From Listeria ivanovii subsp. londoniensis (GTDB taxonomy: Bacteria; Bacillota; Bacilli; Lactobacillales; Listeriaceae), in contig NZ_CP009576.1 of the NCBI RefSeq assembly GCF_000763495.1, forward strand, positions 382,001 to 446,000: a stretch of DNA of 64,000 nucleotides, given 5' to 3'. A program made the position numbers and the translations under genes. The notes under the pieces are model-generated. The model had not been told where the DNA came from, searched no databases, and was given only the letters and a program-made list of their open reading frames with translations. Numbering within the stretch: position 1 is the first letter of the stretch; each line of letters opens with the position of its first letter. Positions 27,788 to 38,682 of this stretch are shown here, piece after piece.

Positions 27788-28428
27788 GAGGAGCGCTAGC
27801 TGTTTATTTTATCGCTGGGACGCAAGATATTGTGAGAGGAAATTTGCCGTGGGTGTTAGAGCAAGCCTTAATTGCTGGTATCACTTGCTTTCAATATCGC
27901 GAAAAAGGGGCGAGGTCGCTTCAAAGTAAGGACGAGCGAAAAGAAATGGCGCTCACTTGTCAGCAGCTATGTCAGGAATATCAGGTTCCCTTTATTGTGA
28001 ATGATGATGTGACACTTGCACTTGAAATTGGCGCGGATGGGATTCATGTTGGACAAGGTGATGAGGAAATCCTTGAAGTTATCCGCCGTGTTGCTGGGAA
28101 AATGAAAATTGGACTTTCGGTTCATTCAGTTAGTGAGGCTGAAGAAGCCGTGCGATTAGGAGCTATCGATTATATAGGTGTTGGTCCAATTTTTCCAACA
28201 ATTTCTAAAGACGATGCGGAACCAGTGAGTGGAGCTGGTATTTTAGAAGAGATTCGCCGTGCAGGGATTGCTATACCAATAGTTGGGATTGGTGGGATTA
28301 ATGAGGCGAATTGTGCGGAAGTTTTAGTAGCAGGCGCAGATGGGGTGTCGGTGATTTCCGCGATTACTCGGTCGGACAATTGCCAAGCTACTATCCAAAA
28401 CCTAAAAAACCTGAGATCCGCCAATTAA
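27784..28428 (+). CDS. thiE: thiamine-phosphate synthase
   Basis: A 214-residue TIM-barrel enzyme that joins HMP-PP and HET-phosphate to make thiamine phosphate. Recognisable motifs are FQYREKGARS, PFIVNDDV, DGIHVGQGD, VGPIFPT and the late GIGGINEAN. It completes the tenA-thiM-thiD-thiE salvage route; no thiC or thiG lies in this window, so this operon depends on salvaged precursors. Its stop codon lies inside the terminator hairpin. Confidence 0.96.
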   Translation: MRGALAVYFIAGTQDIVRGNLPWVLEQALIAGITCFQYREKGARSLQSKDERKEMALTCQQLCQEYQVPFIVNDDVTLALEIGADGIHVGQGDEEILEVIRRVAGKMKIGLSVHSVSEAEEAVRLGAIDYIGVGPIFPTISKDDAEPVSGAGILEEIRRAGIAIPIVGIGGINEANCAEVLVAGADGVSVISAITRSDNCQATIQNLKNLRSAN

Positions 28429-28447
28429 AACGGCAAATCTCAGGTTT
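28407..28447. terminator. terminator between thiE and bglA
   Basis: An 11-bp stem (28407-28417 and 28437-28447), A-rich on the left and T-rich on the right, has an inner CCG/CGG pair. It is placed to serve both converging genes and overlaps the end of thiE. Confidence 0.8.
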
Positions 28448-28454
28448 GATATTC

Positions 28455-29992
<1,538 letters not shown>

Positions 29993-30005
29993 GATTTATA
30001 GTTAA

Positions 30006-30034
30006 AATATATCAAACGTGTCGATAATAGTCAA
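30006..30034 (-). promoter_or_regulatory. sigma-A promoter for bglA
   Basis: On the minus strand, TTGACT (30029-30034) and TATATT (30006-30011) are spaced 17 bp apart, so the transcript would begin just before the RAT. Confidence 0.85.
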
Positions 30035-30156
30035 TGGAAAGAGTGGTAAGTTTTACATTTTAACTTGGATAAAAAGAGGGTATAACATAGAGATGAGATT
30101 AGATAATCAAAAAATTCTATGCTATGCTATTAGTGATTCAAAAAAGGAGGGGCATT

Positions 30157-30816
30157 ATGGATTCAGCATTTTCAGCAATTTTATCACCAGCAGTAGGAAT
30201 TTTAATTAGTCCATTTCCGATTGTGGGACTTATTTTAATTTTACTTAGTAACAAAGCTCGGATAAACAGTATTTTTTACACAATAGGGTGGATCATCGGG
30301 AATATTGCCATTTTCTTTATCGGGTTATTCTTGATGAGTTCTGCAGTGAATTCATCTGGAGACCAGTCAATGCTTGTGAAAATCGTACTTATTGTGCTGG
30401 GGGGGTTATTAATTTTACTTGGAGCACACGATTTTATGAAACGACCAAAAAACGGAGAGAAAGCTGCAACGCCAAAATGGTTTGAAAAAATGAGTAACAT
30501 TAAACCGGGCGGAGCAATGATTTTCGCTTTTGCACTTTCAGCAATCAATCCTAAAAACATGTTGCTCTCACTTACAGCTGGGGTTAGTGTTGGCGCACTT
30601 AATTTGGCAGGGGGACAAGAAACGGCAACAATAATTATGTTTACTCTTATCGCTTGTTGTTCGATTTATATTCCAACAATTGCTTTTTTAGTAGCTGGTG
30701 ACAAATTAAATAAAGTATTAGATAGCGCACGCAAATGGTTGATTCAAAATAATTCAGTGATTATGGCTGTATTATTCTTGTTTATTGGACTTAGTGTGAT
30801 TAGCAAAGCATTTTAA
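30157..30816 (+). CDS. GAP-family multispanning membrane protein
   Basis: A 219-residue hydrophobic protein with about six transmembrane segments and a central charged loop. The start SPAVGILISPFPIVGLILIL and the ALSAINPKNMLLSL segment are typical of the GAP/Sap family, related to LysE-like exporters. The start at 30157 has AAAAAGGAGG upstream. It stands alone with its own terminator. The exported compound is unknown. Confidence 0.78.
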   Translation: MDSAFSAILSPAVGILISPFPIVGLILILLSNKARINSIFYTIGWIIGNIAIFFIGLFLMSSAVNSSGDQSMLVKIVLIVLGGLLILLGAHDFMKRPKNGEKAATPKWFEKMSNIKPGGAMIFAFALSAINPKNMLLSLTAGVSVGALNLAGGQETATIIMFTLIACCSIYIPTIAFLVAGDKLNKVLDSARKWLIQNNSVIMAVLFLFIGLSVISKAF

Positions 30817-30819
30817 AAG

Positions 30820-30853
30820 AAGGCCTGGGACGCTTTGTCTCAGGCCTTTTTTC
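30820..30853. terminator. bidirectional terminator ending the ketose operon
   Basis: A 12-bp stem (30820-30831 and 30837-30848) with one G-U pair lies between the GAP-family gene and the 3' end of the transketolase gene. Confidence 0.88.
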
Positions 30854-32850
30854 TATAATTGTTGCAAAGCGAGTTTTGTTAAGTTTTCTATGGTGAAGCC
30901 GAAATGTTCTGCTAGTTGGTCACCAGGTCCGGACATTCCGAATGAATCGATTGCAAGCATTTCTCCTTCATCACCTAGGTATTTGTGCCAGCCATACGAA
31001 GCGCCCATTTCAGCTGCAAGACGTTTTTTAACGGCTTTTGGTAAAATACTTTCTTTGTATTCGGAGTTTTGTTGATCGAATAAATCGAAACTTGGTATGC
31101 TGACAACACGTGCACCATAACCTTTTTTCGCTAGGTTTTCCCTGACAGCAGTCATTAAATGGACTTCTGATCCAGAGGCAAGTAAGACGATATCTAACTT
31201 ATCAAGCGGAGAATCGACTAGAATGTAAGCACCTTTTGAAAGGCCTGCTTTGGCTTTTTCAGCACTTTCTGGCAAAATTGGTAAGTTTTGACGACTTAAT
31301 ACGAGCATGGTTGGTTGCGTTTTTTGAATAAAGGCATGGCGGTAAGCTTCGACGGTTTCGTTGCCATCAGCTGGTCGGATAACAGTTAGACCAGGCATGG
31401 CGCGGAAGGAAGCTAAATGCTCGATCGGCTCGTGTGTCGGTCCGTCTTCTCCAACAGCTATGGAATCATGCGTCATAATAAATGTAGACGGGATACCCAT
31501 CAAAGCTGCCGAACGAATTGCGGAACGAAGGTAGTCCGAGAAAACAAAGAAGGTGGCACCGAATGCTTGAACGCCGCCGTGAAGGGTCATCCCGTTGACT
31601 GCTGCTCCCATGGCGAATTCGCGGACACCGAATGAGATGTTTTTAGCAGCATAGTTACCAGGAGAAAACCGGTCACTTGCTTTTAAATTTGTTTTATTGG
31701 AGGAAGCTAAATCGGCAGCACCACCGAACAAATTAGGTAATTTTTTCTCGAGTTCTTGTAGCACAATACCTGAGACTTCCCGTGTGGCGATAGCTGGGTC
31801 GTTTTTTTCATGAAAAACAGGTAGTGATGCATCCCAATCAGGTGTCAGTTTGTTATCCATCAGTTGTTGCAAGCTTTCGGCAAGTTCTGGATACTTTTGT
31901 TTGTAAGCATTAAAAGTTCGAAGCCAGCTACTTTCACTAGCACGACCTTTGGAATGGTAAAATTCTTTTTGATTTTCTACTGTCTTTGGTAACTCAAAAG
32001 GAGGCATTTGCCAGTCGTAGGATGCTTTCGCAAGTTTTAATTCTTTTTCGCCAAGTGGGGAACCGTGAGCGGCAGATTTACCTGCTTTTTCGGGACTGCC
32101 ATAGCCAATGATAGTCTTCACTTCAATTAAAGTTGGCCGGGATTTTTCCGTTTTAGCAAGGAGGATAGCGGCGTCAAGCGCATCTAAGTCATTCCCATCA
32201 TCGACTCGTAATGTTTGCCAGCCAGCAGACCGGAAGCGTAATTCAATATCTTCAGAGAAAGACTCGTCTAAATCACCATCCAGTGAGATATCATTGGAAT
32301 CGTATAGAACGACGAGTTTACCCAGTTTTAAATGACCGGCTAGGGATGCTGCTTCGTAGGAAATACCCTCCATTAAACAACCATCACCACACAGAACATA
32401 CGTATGATGATCGACAACCGGAAAGTCGGGTTGATTAAATTTAGCTCTTAAATGCGCTTCAGTCATTGCCATTCCAACACCCATTGCGAATCCTTGACCA
32501 AGTGGGCCGGTTGTTGCATCTACTCCAATTGTATGGCCGAACTCAGGGTGCCCGGGTGTTTTACTACCAGTTTGCCGGAATTTTTTTAGTTCGGATATCG
32601 GTAAATCATACCCAAATAGATGAAGCAAACTATAAAGCATTGCTGAACCGTGTCCTGCTGAAAGGACGAAACGATCGCGGTTGAACCAAGTTGGGTGTTC
32701 TGGATTGAACTTGAGGTGGTTTTTCCAAAGAGAGAATGCCATAGGTGCAGCTCCCATTGGTAGCCCGGGATGTCCGGAGTTGGCTTTTTCAATCATATCC
32801 ATAGATAAAACACGAATCGAGTTTACCATTTGTTCATCAATTCTACTCAT
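30853..32850 (-). CDS. tkt: transketolase
   Basis: A 665-residue thiamine-diphosphate enzyme that moves two-carbon ketol units between sugar phosphates. The TPP motif GDGCLMEG...NDISLDGD (about 155-185) and the catalytic-domain segment [16 protein letters not shown] are intact. It is the last gene of the ten-gene operon headed by dhaM, directly after a transaldolase gene. In that setting it probably consumes erythrose-4-phosphate or triose phosphates made by the operon and complements, rather than replaces, a housekeeping transketolase. Confidence 0.95.
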   Translation of the reverse strand: MSRIDEQMVNSIRVLSMDMIEKANSGHPGLPMGAAPMAFSLWKNHLKFNPEHPTWFNRDRFVLSAGHGSAMLYSLLHLFGYDLPISELKKFRQTGSKTPGHPEFGHTIGVDATTGPLGQGFAMGVGMAMTEAHLRAKFNQPDFPVVDHHTYVLCGDGCLMEGISYEAASLAGHLKLGKLVVLYDSNDISLDGDLDESFSEDIELRFRSAGWQTLRVDDGNDLDALDAAILLAKTEKSRPTLIEVKTIIGYGSPEKAGKSAAHGSPLGEKELKLAKASYDWQMPPFELPKTVENQKEFYHSKGRASESSWLRTFNAYKQKYPELAESLQQLMDNKLTPDWDASLPVFHEKNDPAIATREVSGIVLQELEKKLPNLFGGAADLASSNKTNLKASDRFSPGNYAAKNISFGVREFAMGAAVNGMTLHGGVQAFGATFFVFSDYLRSAIRSAALMGIPSTFIMTHDSIAVGEDGPTHEPIEHLASFRAMPGLTVIRPADGNETVEAYRHAFIQKTQPTMLVLSRQNLPILPESAEKAKAGLSKGAYILVDSPLDKLDIVLLASGSEVHLMTAVRENLAKKGYGARVVSIPSFDLFDQQNSEYKESILPKAVKKRLAAEMGASYGWHKYLGDEGEMLAIDSFGMSGPGDQLAEHFGFTIENLTKLALQQL

Positions 32851-32851
32851 A

Positions 32852-33508
32852 CTAGTTGCCTTCTTTCTGACTGAACGCTTCCCAATCTTTTAAAAATCCT
32901 TCGATGCCTTTGTCAGTCAAGGGATGGGACCAAAGTTTGGGAAATAGGCTGCCAGGAATTGTCGCGATATGTGCTCCAGCTTCAGCGGCTTCTTCGAGGT
33001 GACCGATGTGGCGGATGCTAGCAGAGATGATTTCTGCTTTTAGTCCGTAGTTATCAAGGACGGTTTTGAGGTTTTTGATTAAAATAATGCCGTCTGTGCC
33101 GATATCGTCAAGTCTTCCTAAAAATGGGCTAATGTAAGTTGCTCCTGCTTTTGCTGCCATCAAACCTTGCGAAACGGTAAAAATGAGCGTCACATTCGTT
33201 TTTATTCCTTCTGCTGTAAGGGTATGGACTGCTTTTAATCCTTCTTCGGTCATCGGAATTTTTACTACTACATTGGGTGCCCATTTTGCTAGGACTCGTG
33301 CTTCTTCAATCATTTTATCTGCTTCAAGACCGATTACTTCTGCGCTTACTGGGCCGTCTACGATAGAGCAAATTTCTTTGATTACTTCTTCAAAGGGGCG
33401 TCCTTCTTTGGCGATGATAGTGGGATTTGTAGTGACCCCATCCACTAAACCTAGTTCGCTAATTCGTTTGATTTCGGTAACGCTTGCCGTGTCTAAGAAA
33501 AATTTCAT
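32852..33508 (-). CDS. TalC-type transaldolase
   Basis: A 218-residue TIM-barrel class I aldolase of the small transaldolase/fructose-6-phosphate aldolase subfamily. The Schiff-base lysine is K83 in VVVKIPMT. It has Glu (AEV) where E. coli FSA has Gln59, and Phe (SPFLGRLD) where FSA has Tyr131; these are marks of transaldolase rather than FSA activity. The start is the ATG complementing 33506-33508, with GGAG upstream. It precedes tkt with a one-base gap and should exchange dihydroxyacetone units with erythrose-4-phosphate. Confidence 0.9.
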   Translation of the reverse strand: MKFFLDTASVTEIKRISELGLVDGVTTNPTIIAKEGRPFEEVIKEICSIVDGPVSAEVIGLEADKMIEEARVLAKWAPNVVVKIPMTEEGLKAVHTLTAEGIKTNVTLIFTVSQGLMAAKAGATYISPFLGRLDDIGTDGIILIKNLKTVLDNYGLKAEIISASIRHIGHLEEAAEAGAHIATIPGSLFPKLWSHPLTDKGIEGFLKDWEAFSQKEGN

Positions 33509-33553
33509 TACTACTCGCTCCATTCTCTCAGCTGGATTTTAAAGCTGAATTCT

Positions 33554-34318
33554 TTATTTAATCGTGTATCCGCCGTCAATAATTAGGTTTTCGCCAGTAA
33601 TTAAGCTCGCTGCATCACTGACTAAAAATAGGGCGCAGGCAGCAACTTCTTCTGGATAGCCGAATCGGCCAGCGGGAATTAATTTCTTCATATCTTCACC
33701 GACTTGACCTGCCCATGCTTTCTTGCCAAGTTCTGTTAAAATAACAGTTGGCGAAATTGCGTTGACATTAATATTGTAAGGTGCCCATTCCATTGCTAGC
33801 ACTTGGGTCATAGAAACGATGGCTGCTTTACTAGCACAGTAAGCTACATGTTTATCAAGAGCAATGACCGATGCTTGGGAGGCCATATTAACGATTTTTC
33901 CGCCGCCAGTTGCAATCATTTCACGACCGATGATTTGCGCCATGAGGAAAGAACCTTTTAAGTTAAGTTCCATTGTTTTATCCCAGTATTCTTCTGGTAA
34001 GTCTTCTGCTTTTTCCAGAAGCGCCACACCGGCTGAATTTGCTAAGATATCAATTTTTGGATAAACTTTTTTAATTTCAGCGACTGTCTTTTCGATATTT
34101 TCTTTCTTAGTGATATCGACTTGTAGTGCGAGAGTTCGTGAAGGGTTGATTTTTGCTGCGACATCTTTCACTTCTTCCTTAATATCAAGCAAGACAACGT
34201 AAGCCCCTTTTTCGGAAAATAGTTCTGCCATTGCTTTACCAATCCCGCTTGCTGCTCCTGTTACAACTGCTACTTTATCCGTAATGTTAAAATCTTTATC
34301 AAAGCCTTTAAAAGTCAT
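33554..34318 (-). CDS. short-chain dehydrogenase/reductase
   Basis: A 254-residue classical SDR. It has the cofactor motif TGAASGIG, an acidic residue after the second strand (LLDIKEE) suggesting NAD, the NSAG motif and the YCASKAA active site. The second ATG is preferred since GGAGG lies 8 nt before it. By position it may oxidise a polyol to the ketose that DhaKLM-like proteins then phosphorylate; substrate assignment is inference from the operon only. Confidence 0.88.
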   Translation of the reverse strand: MTFKGFDKDFNITDKVAVVTGAASGIGKAMAELFSEKGAYVVLLDIKEEVKDVAAKINPSRTLALQVDITKKENIEKTVAEIKKVYPKIDILANSAGVALLEKAEDLPEEYWDKTMELNLKGSFLMAQIIGREMIATGGGKIVNMASQASVIALDKHVAYCASKAAIVSMTQVLAMEWAPYNINVNAISPTVILTELGKKAWAGQVGEDMKKLIPAGRFGYPEEVAACALFLVSDAASLITGENLIIDGGYTIK

Positions 34319-34341
34319 TTTCATTACCTCCAGTAAAATTT

Positions 34342-34788
34342 TTATCTATTTTTTTGGTCGATTTCTTCCATTAAATCTACTTTTGCTTGGGAACGACCGC
34401 CTGAGAAGTTGCTATCAAGCCATATATCTAAAAGTGAAACGGCAAGGGAAGGGCCGATTACAAGTGCTCCCATCGTCATAATATGTGCATCATTACTTTT
34501 TCTAGCGCGTTCTGCTGAATAAGAGTCATGAATTTGTGCGGCTCTTATTCCGTGGATTTTGTTCGCTGTAATCGCCATTCCAATTCCTGTTCCGCAAATG
34601 AGAATTCCGCGGTGATAGTCATTATTTTTAACTTCTAGTGCTACTTTTTCGGCGATGCTTGGGTAAAGTACTTTTTCATTTTCGAAGCTACCGAAGTCCG
34701 TAAATTCAATATTTTTCTCCTTTAAACGTGCGATGAGAACTTGTTTTAGTTCAAATCCCATTTCATCACAACCGATTGCGATTTTCAT
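34342..34788 (-). CDS. RpiB/LacAB-family sugar-phosphate isomerase
   Basis: A 148-residue isomerase. The catalytic cysteine C65 lies in ICGTGIGMAITANK and HIMTMGALVIG is typical. Canonical ribose-5-phosphate isomerase B has Asp-His-Ala after the first strand (GSDHAG), but here it reads GCDEMG, so that active-site His is missing. This departure, and the neighbouring DhaK and TIM-like genes, suggest a substrate other than ribose-5-phosphate, for example erythrulose-4-phosphate as in EryI/DerI proteins. The start ATG has AAAGGA 8 nt upstream. Confidence 0.85.
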   Translation of the reverse strand: MKIAIGCDEMGFELKQVLIARLKEKNIEFTDFGSFENEKVLYPSIAEKVALEVKNNDYHRGILICGTGIGMAITANKIHGIRAAQIHDSYSAERARKSNDAHIMTMGALVIGPSLAVSLLDIWLDSNFSGGRSQAKVDLMEEIDQKNR

Positions 34789-34793
34789 GCTAA

Positions 34794-35558
34794 TCATCCT
34801 TTCATTTGGCTAACGATAGTAACAATATCTGCGAAGTTTTGTGGTTTATGACCAAATCTCCCAACAAATAAGCCATCTACATTTTTTTGACGAACAATAT
34901 CTGCAGCATTTTCTTTGCTGACAGATCCGCCATAAATAATTCTTACAAGTTTTTCGTTACCACCAGTTTCGCGAATAATGTCTCGCAAAGCTTGGTGCGC
35001 GGTTTCGATGTAATTCGTATCCGCAGATGAAGCTTTGCCAATTGCCCATTCTGGTTCATAAGCTAAAACAACATTTTGCCAATCGGATAAAGCAATCATT
35101 TGGAATAAAGCGTCAGTTTGTTTTTTGAGTGCATCTTTTAAATCGACTGTAGTTGTTGCTTTTACTTGTTCCCCGATACATACAACGGGCGTAATCTGCT
35201 CATCTAAAGCAAGTTTGATTTTTTTTGCGATTTGGCTCGCTTCTTCATGAAAAATGTTTTTCCGTTCTGCGTGACCAATTTCGACATAGTTTGCTTTTAA
35301 ATCAATAATTGACTCGACGGAAAATTCCCCAGTAAGGGGGCCGGATTTCTCCGGCGCCATATTTTGCGGACCAAACCCAAATGATTTTCCAGCTAAAATG
35401 GTTGCAGTTGTTTCTAAAGTGCCCATCGAAGGAAAAATGAACGTATCCACATTAGAAAAATTTTCGAGTAGAGGGATAGTCGATTCTAGCCAGTCAGCTG
35501 TTTCTTTTCGCGTGTTAATATAATTTTTCATATTAATACCGACTAAAGGTTTGCGCAT
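34794..35558 (-). CDS. triosephosphate isomerase-like protein (second TIM)
   Basis: A 254-residue TIM-family protein. The catalytic residues are kept: N9 and K11 (INMKNY), H96 (IGHAERK) and E168 (AYEPEWAIGK), with the phosphate loop IYGGSV. It differs from housekeeping TpiA in GHAERK (usually GHSERR) and sits in a ketose operon, not with gap/pgk/eno. Such second TIMs include EryH/LerI, which isomerise L-erythrulose-1-phosphate. I infer a tetrulose-phosphate or triose-phosphate isomerase. Confidence 0.85.
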   Translation of the reverse strand: MRKPLVGINMKNYINTRKETADWLESTIPLLENFSNVDTFIFPSMGTLETTATILAGKSFGFGPQNMAPEKSGPLTGEFSVESIIDLKANYVEIGHAERKNIFHEEASQIAKKIKLALDEQITPVVCIGEQVKATTTVDLKDALKKQTDALFQMIALSDWQNVVLAYEPEWAIGKASSADTNYIETAHQALRDIIRETGGNEKLVRIIYGGSVSKENAADIVRQKNVDGLFVGRFGHKPQNFADIVTIVSQMKG

Positions 35559-35561
35559 ACT

Positions 35562-36212
35562 TTAGACCGCCTTTTTTAAGTTCTCTAAAATGACATTCAT
35601 TAGCATCCAAGACGACTCAGAACCAGGATCAAGGTGACCAATCGCTCGTTCCCCAAGTCTTAAGGCACGTCCTTTTTTAGCAATAAGCGGGATGGTGGAC
35701 TGCGCACCAGCTTGCATCGCATCAACAAACGCGGTAAAAGTGACAACTGGATCCGAATCTTGAGCTCGATTTTCTAGCACTTCAATACCTGGTAAGAAAG
35801 CATCCATCATTGTTTTATCACCAAGTTCGGCTTTTCCGCGATGTTGAACTGCGGCAGCACCATTGATTATCATGCCACAAAGTTCATCAAAGTTTAGCTC
35901 GGTTTTTCCAGCTACATCGGTGCCACATTTCATAAAGAAACTACCGTAAAGTGGGCCGGATGCGCCACCAACTTTTCCAAGTAAAATCATTCCCGATTTT
36001 TTCAGTAATGTAGCGATATCAGGGGATGCTGCTAGTAACTCATCTAATTTTTTATTTACTTCGCGGAAACCGATACTTAAGTTGATGCCATGGTCACCGT
36101 CGCCGATATCTGAGTCCAGCCCAGTTAAATAATCGCGTTCTTTTTCAATTAGCGCTCCCATATCTTGCAAAACTTGCCCGAAAAAAGTACTATCCAAAAC
36201 TAATTCGCTCAT
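35562..36212 (-). CDS. dhaL: dihydroxyacetone kinase-type ADP-binding subunit
   Basis: A 216-residue helical-barrel subunit that holds ADP/ATP and passes phosphate from DhaM to the sugar on DhaK. The Mg-binding DIGDGDHGIN motif (D35, D38, D40) is intact. It follows dhaK by 21 nt and precedes the TIM-like gene by 3 nt, so the kinase and isomerases are one unit. The ketose specificity lies in DhaK. Confidence 0.93.
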   Translation of the reverse strand: MSELVLDSTFFGQVLQDMGALIEKERDYLTGLDSDIGDGDHGINLSIGFREVNKKLDELLAASPDIATLLKKSGMILLGKVGGASGPLYGSFFMKCGTDVAGKTELNFDELCGMIINGAAAVQHRGKAELGDKTMMDAFLPGIEVLENRAQDSDPVVTFTAFVDAMQAGAQSTIPLIAKKGRALRLGERAIGHLDPGSESSWMLMNVILENLKKAV

Positions 36213-36233
36213 TTTTATTCCTCCAGTAGTAAT

Positions 36234-37229
36234 TTAGTCCAGCTTGAAATATGGTGTATCGCACGGCGCGTCTAGTAATTCTTTTAGTTCATCGTCTAAA
36301 CGAACAAGTGTAACCGACATACCAATCATATCCATCGAAGTCGCATAGTTCCCAACAAGCGGATGATGAATCTTCACACCTTTTTCTTTCAAAATTTCAT
36401 CGACACGGCGGTAACAAATATACTGGTCCATTACTGGTAAACCACCGAGTCCGTTAATAAGCACGTGTACTTCTTCTCCAGATGTAAGTTTCATTTCTTC
36501 TATTAAATAACCCATAATTTGGTCAACTACTTTATCAGCTGGTTCAATAGAAGAACGTTTTATTCCAGGCTCACCGTGAATTCCCATGCCAACTTCCATT
36601 TCCCCTTCATTCATTTCAAAAATGGCTTTACCTGTTACCGGAAGCGTGGAGGAAGATAGCGCTACTCCCATTGAATAAGTATTGGCATTCGCTTTTTCAG
36701 CTGCTTGTTTTACAGCGTCTAGGTCGAGTCCTTTAGCTGCTGCAGATGCTGCTGCTTTAAAGACGATTAAGTCACCGGCAACCCCACGACGATCTTCTAC
36801 TTTTTCAGCTGAGTAAATATCATCTGTTACAAGCACTGTTTCGACGCGAATACCTTCATCTGCTGCCATTTCCGCCCCCATATCGAAGTTCATCACATCA
36901 CCAGCGTAATTTCCGTACATATAAAGACAACCTTTTCCGCTATCAACCGCTTTCACTGCATTGTAGCAAGGTTCAGGAGAAGGGGAGGTGTTGACATTAC
37001 CAATCACCGCTGCATCGGCAAAATCTTTCCCCACGTATCCTAAGAAAAGAGGTTCATGCCCGGAGCCACCACCAATAATAATACGTACCCGTGGCTCTTC
37101 GCTCATTTGTTTGCTTACAATAACGCGTTTATCATTTTCGGCAAAATCAACATATTTTCCTTGTGCCGCCACATAGCCAGCTAACATTTCTTCTACTGCT
37201 TCATATCCATCATTCACTAAACGTCTCAT
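36234..37229 (-). CDS. dhaK: dihydroxyacetone kinase-type substrate-binding subunit
   Basis: A 331-residue subunit that binds the ketose covalently as a hemiaminal on a histidine. That residue is H218 in GMGIHGEPG; the GGGSGHEP loop (53-60, H58) and GNYAGDVMNF are also present. Relatives phosphorylate dihydroxyacetone, but DhaK-like kinases for erythrulose exist and cannot be told apart by eye. The neighbouring isomerase genes argue that the product is not simply dihydroxyacetone phosphate. Confidence 0.93.
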   Translation of the reverse strand: MRRLVNDGYEAVEEMLAGYVAAQGKYVDFAENDKRVIVSKQMSEEPRVRIIIGGGSGHEPLFLGYVGKDFADAAVIGNVNTSPSPEPCYNAVKAVDSGKGCLYMYGNYAGDVMNFDMGAEMAADEGIRVETVLVTDDIYSAEKVEDRRGVAGDLIVFKAAASAAAKGLDLDAVKQAAEKANANTYSMGVALSSSTLPVTGKAIFEMNEGEMEVGMGIHGEPGIKRSSIEPADKVVDQIMGYLIEEMKLTSGEEVHVLINGLGGLPVMDQYICYRRVDEILKEKGVKIHHPLVGNYATSMDMIGMSVTLVRLDDELKELLDAPCDTPYFKLD

Positions 37230-37250
37230 TTTTGTTCCTCCTCGATATTT

Positions 37251-37592
37251 TTATAAGAATAATGATAGTAAAAATCCACCAATAGTGCCGCCAACTACAG
37301 CAGCTGCTAGGTTTACCACCGATTTAGAAAATTTTCCGCCTGTTAAAAGGGAAGCTGTGAATACGCCAATACCTGCTGCGACCGCCATATCAACCCAAAC
37401 CGTTCCAGATTGATAGATCATTGATTTTGGAATCCCATGATTAATTGTCCAAACTGTTCCAACGATAAATGCTGCTGCCATCCAACCACCGATAGCGCCC
37501 CATTCATCTACCATTTTTCCCCACATCATTCGAATAGCAAAAGGGAATAAAAAGCCACCTGCAATCGTTGCTAATGCAATACCAATGCTCAT
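37251..37592 (-). CDS. small membrane protein, Lin0368-type transporter subunit
   Basis: A 113-residue protein with about four hydrophobic segments. It resembles the family annotated as Lin0368-type putative glycerol transporter subunit (family name from memory). It shares a pattern with the next gene upstream: GxxGGxxAAxxIxGxxWxxNH, then a VDMAV segment and a glycine-rich end. The two look like homologous halves of one transporter. Between dhaK and dhaM it is the obvious uptake candidate for the operon's substrate. Confidence 0.75.
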   Translation of the reverse strand: MSIGIALATIAGGFLFPFAIRMMWGKMVDEWGAIGGWMAAAFIVGTVWTINHGIPKSMIYQSGTVWVDMAVAAGIGVFTASLLTGGKFSKSVVNLAAAVVGGTIGGFLLSLFL

Positions 37593-37607
37593 TATTTACA
37601 CTCCTTT

Positions 37608-38039
37608 TTAGACTAATTGATTTTCGTTCAAGCGTTCTTCTTCTTGAATATTCATGCCAGGTTCTGTTTTTTCTTGTTTTGCTTCGTGTTTCTTTGCCAT
37701 ATCTTTTTCAATAATTGCTGCAACAATTCCGGCAAGTACTGCGCCAATTGCTACAAGACCAATTGTTGGAAGTGAGGTAATTAATTCACCGCCACCTTGC
37801 ATAAAGACATCACGCATAATTCCGCAAATTCCAATTCCAACAGCCATATCAACAAAAGCCGCATCTTCATCATTTTCAATTAGGCCAACATAATGATTCA
37901 TAAACCACATTGGTCCAATAATGATAAAAGCTGCTAGATAACCTCCAAAAATACCATAATTTTCAGCAAGTGGAGTCCAAACACTCATAACAATCATACC
38001 TGCGATACAAAAACCAATTGTTCCTCTAAAGAATTTCAT
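37608..38039 (-). CDS. paired membrane protein, putative transporter subunit
   Basis: A 143-residue protein with about four membrane segments and a charged cytoplasmic tail (about 112-143). It shares the GxxGGxxAA, WxxNH and FVDMAVGIGI pattern with the 113-residue neighbour, from which it is 15 nt away. Together they probably form a heteromeric polyol or ketose carrier. No ATPase or PTS IIC domain is present. Confidence 0.75.
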   Translation of the reverse strand: MKFFRGTIGFCIAGMIVMSVWTPLAENYGIFGGYLAAFIIIGPMWFMNHYVGLIENDEDAAFVDMAVGIGICGIMRDVFMQGGGELITSLPTIGLVAIGAVLAGIVAAIIEKDMAKKHEAKQEKTEPGMNIQEEERLNENQLV

Positions 38040-38122
38040 AATAAACTCCTTTCAAAAATAGTATTGTCATGTAAAAAATAAATTTACATTAGTACAAATA
38101 ATTGAGTTGCGTTTTATTACGT

Positions 38123-38500
38123 TTAATGCACATTTGTGAGTTCGAGTAAAATAGCTTCTTTGGATGGGTTGACGAGCGATTGAACAGCAGCAGTGAATGC
38201 GCCTTCAACTAGTGGGGCATCGATAATAGTAGTTTTTTCGAGAAGTTCGGGTTCTAATAATTCAAGCGATGTTTCCGCACTTAAGATGGCGCTTCCAATA
38301 TCACAAAAAATATAAATGTGTTCTGAATTAGTGCAAGCTGAGATATTATCAGCTATCATGAGTGCGTTTGTGCCAAGACGACCATCACCAGTTCCTCCCG
38401 AAGATATAATATGTACAGTATCACCAACCATTTCGACAATCATTTCCTGTAAACCCTCCGTGATTTTCTGGCTGTGTGATACTAAAATAATACTTATCAT
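38123..38500 (-). CDS. dhaM: DhaM-type phosphotransferase (EIIA-mannose-like)
   Basis: A 125-residue protein with only the EIIA(Man)-like domain. The phosphorylated histidine is H9 in IILVSHSQKI. It accepts phosphate from HPr and recharges ADP on DhaL, so the kinase is PEP-dependent. This is the short form; E. coli DhaM also has HPr and EI-like domains. It is the first gene of the operon, just downstream of the divergent DeoR control region. Confidence 0.92.
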   Translation of the reverse strand: MISIILVSHSQKITEGLQEMIVEMVGDTVHIISSGGTGDGRLGTNALMIADNISACTNSEHIYIFCDIGSAILSAETSLELLEPELLEKTTIIDAPLVEGAFTAAVQSLVNPSKEAILLELTNVH

Positions 38501-38520
38501 CGCGTTGCTCCTTTCTGTTT

Positions 38521-38617
38521 TTATTTGTGTTTACTTGCTATTTAAATCCTAACATACTTGTTTTTTATTGTAAAGTGTTATTTTTTATTGTGTTTTTGAA
38601 AATATATTTGTGTTTTG
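38521..38617. promoter_or_regulatory. repeated T-rich motifs in the dhaM/deoR divergent region
   Basis: Four related segments resemble wTTTrTtGTGTTTT: 38521-38534, 38561-38575, 38581-38598 and 38602-38617. They lie between the divergent dhaM and DeoR-type genes, where DeoR-family operators are usually found as direct repeats. The assignment rests on position and similarity only. Confidence 0.4.
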
Positions 38618-38682
38618 TTATTTTTTTCGGTAATATGTATATACATAAAGAAATCATTTATAGTTCAAAGGAGGGCGAGCGG

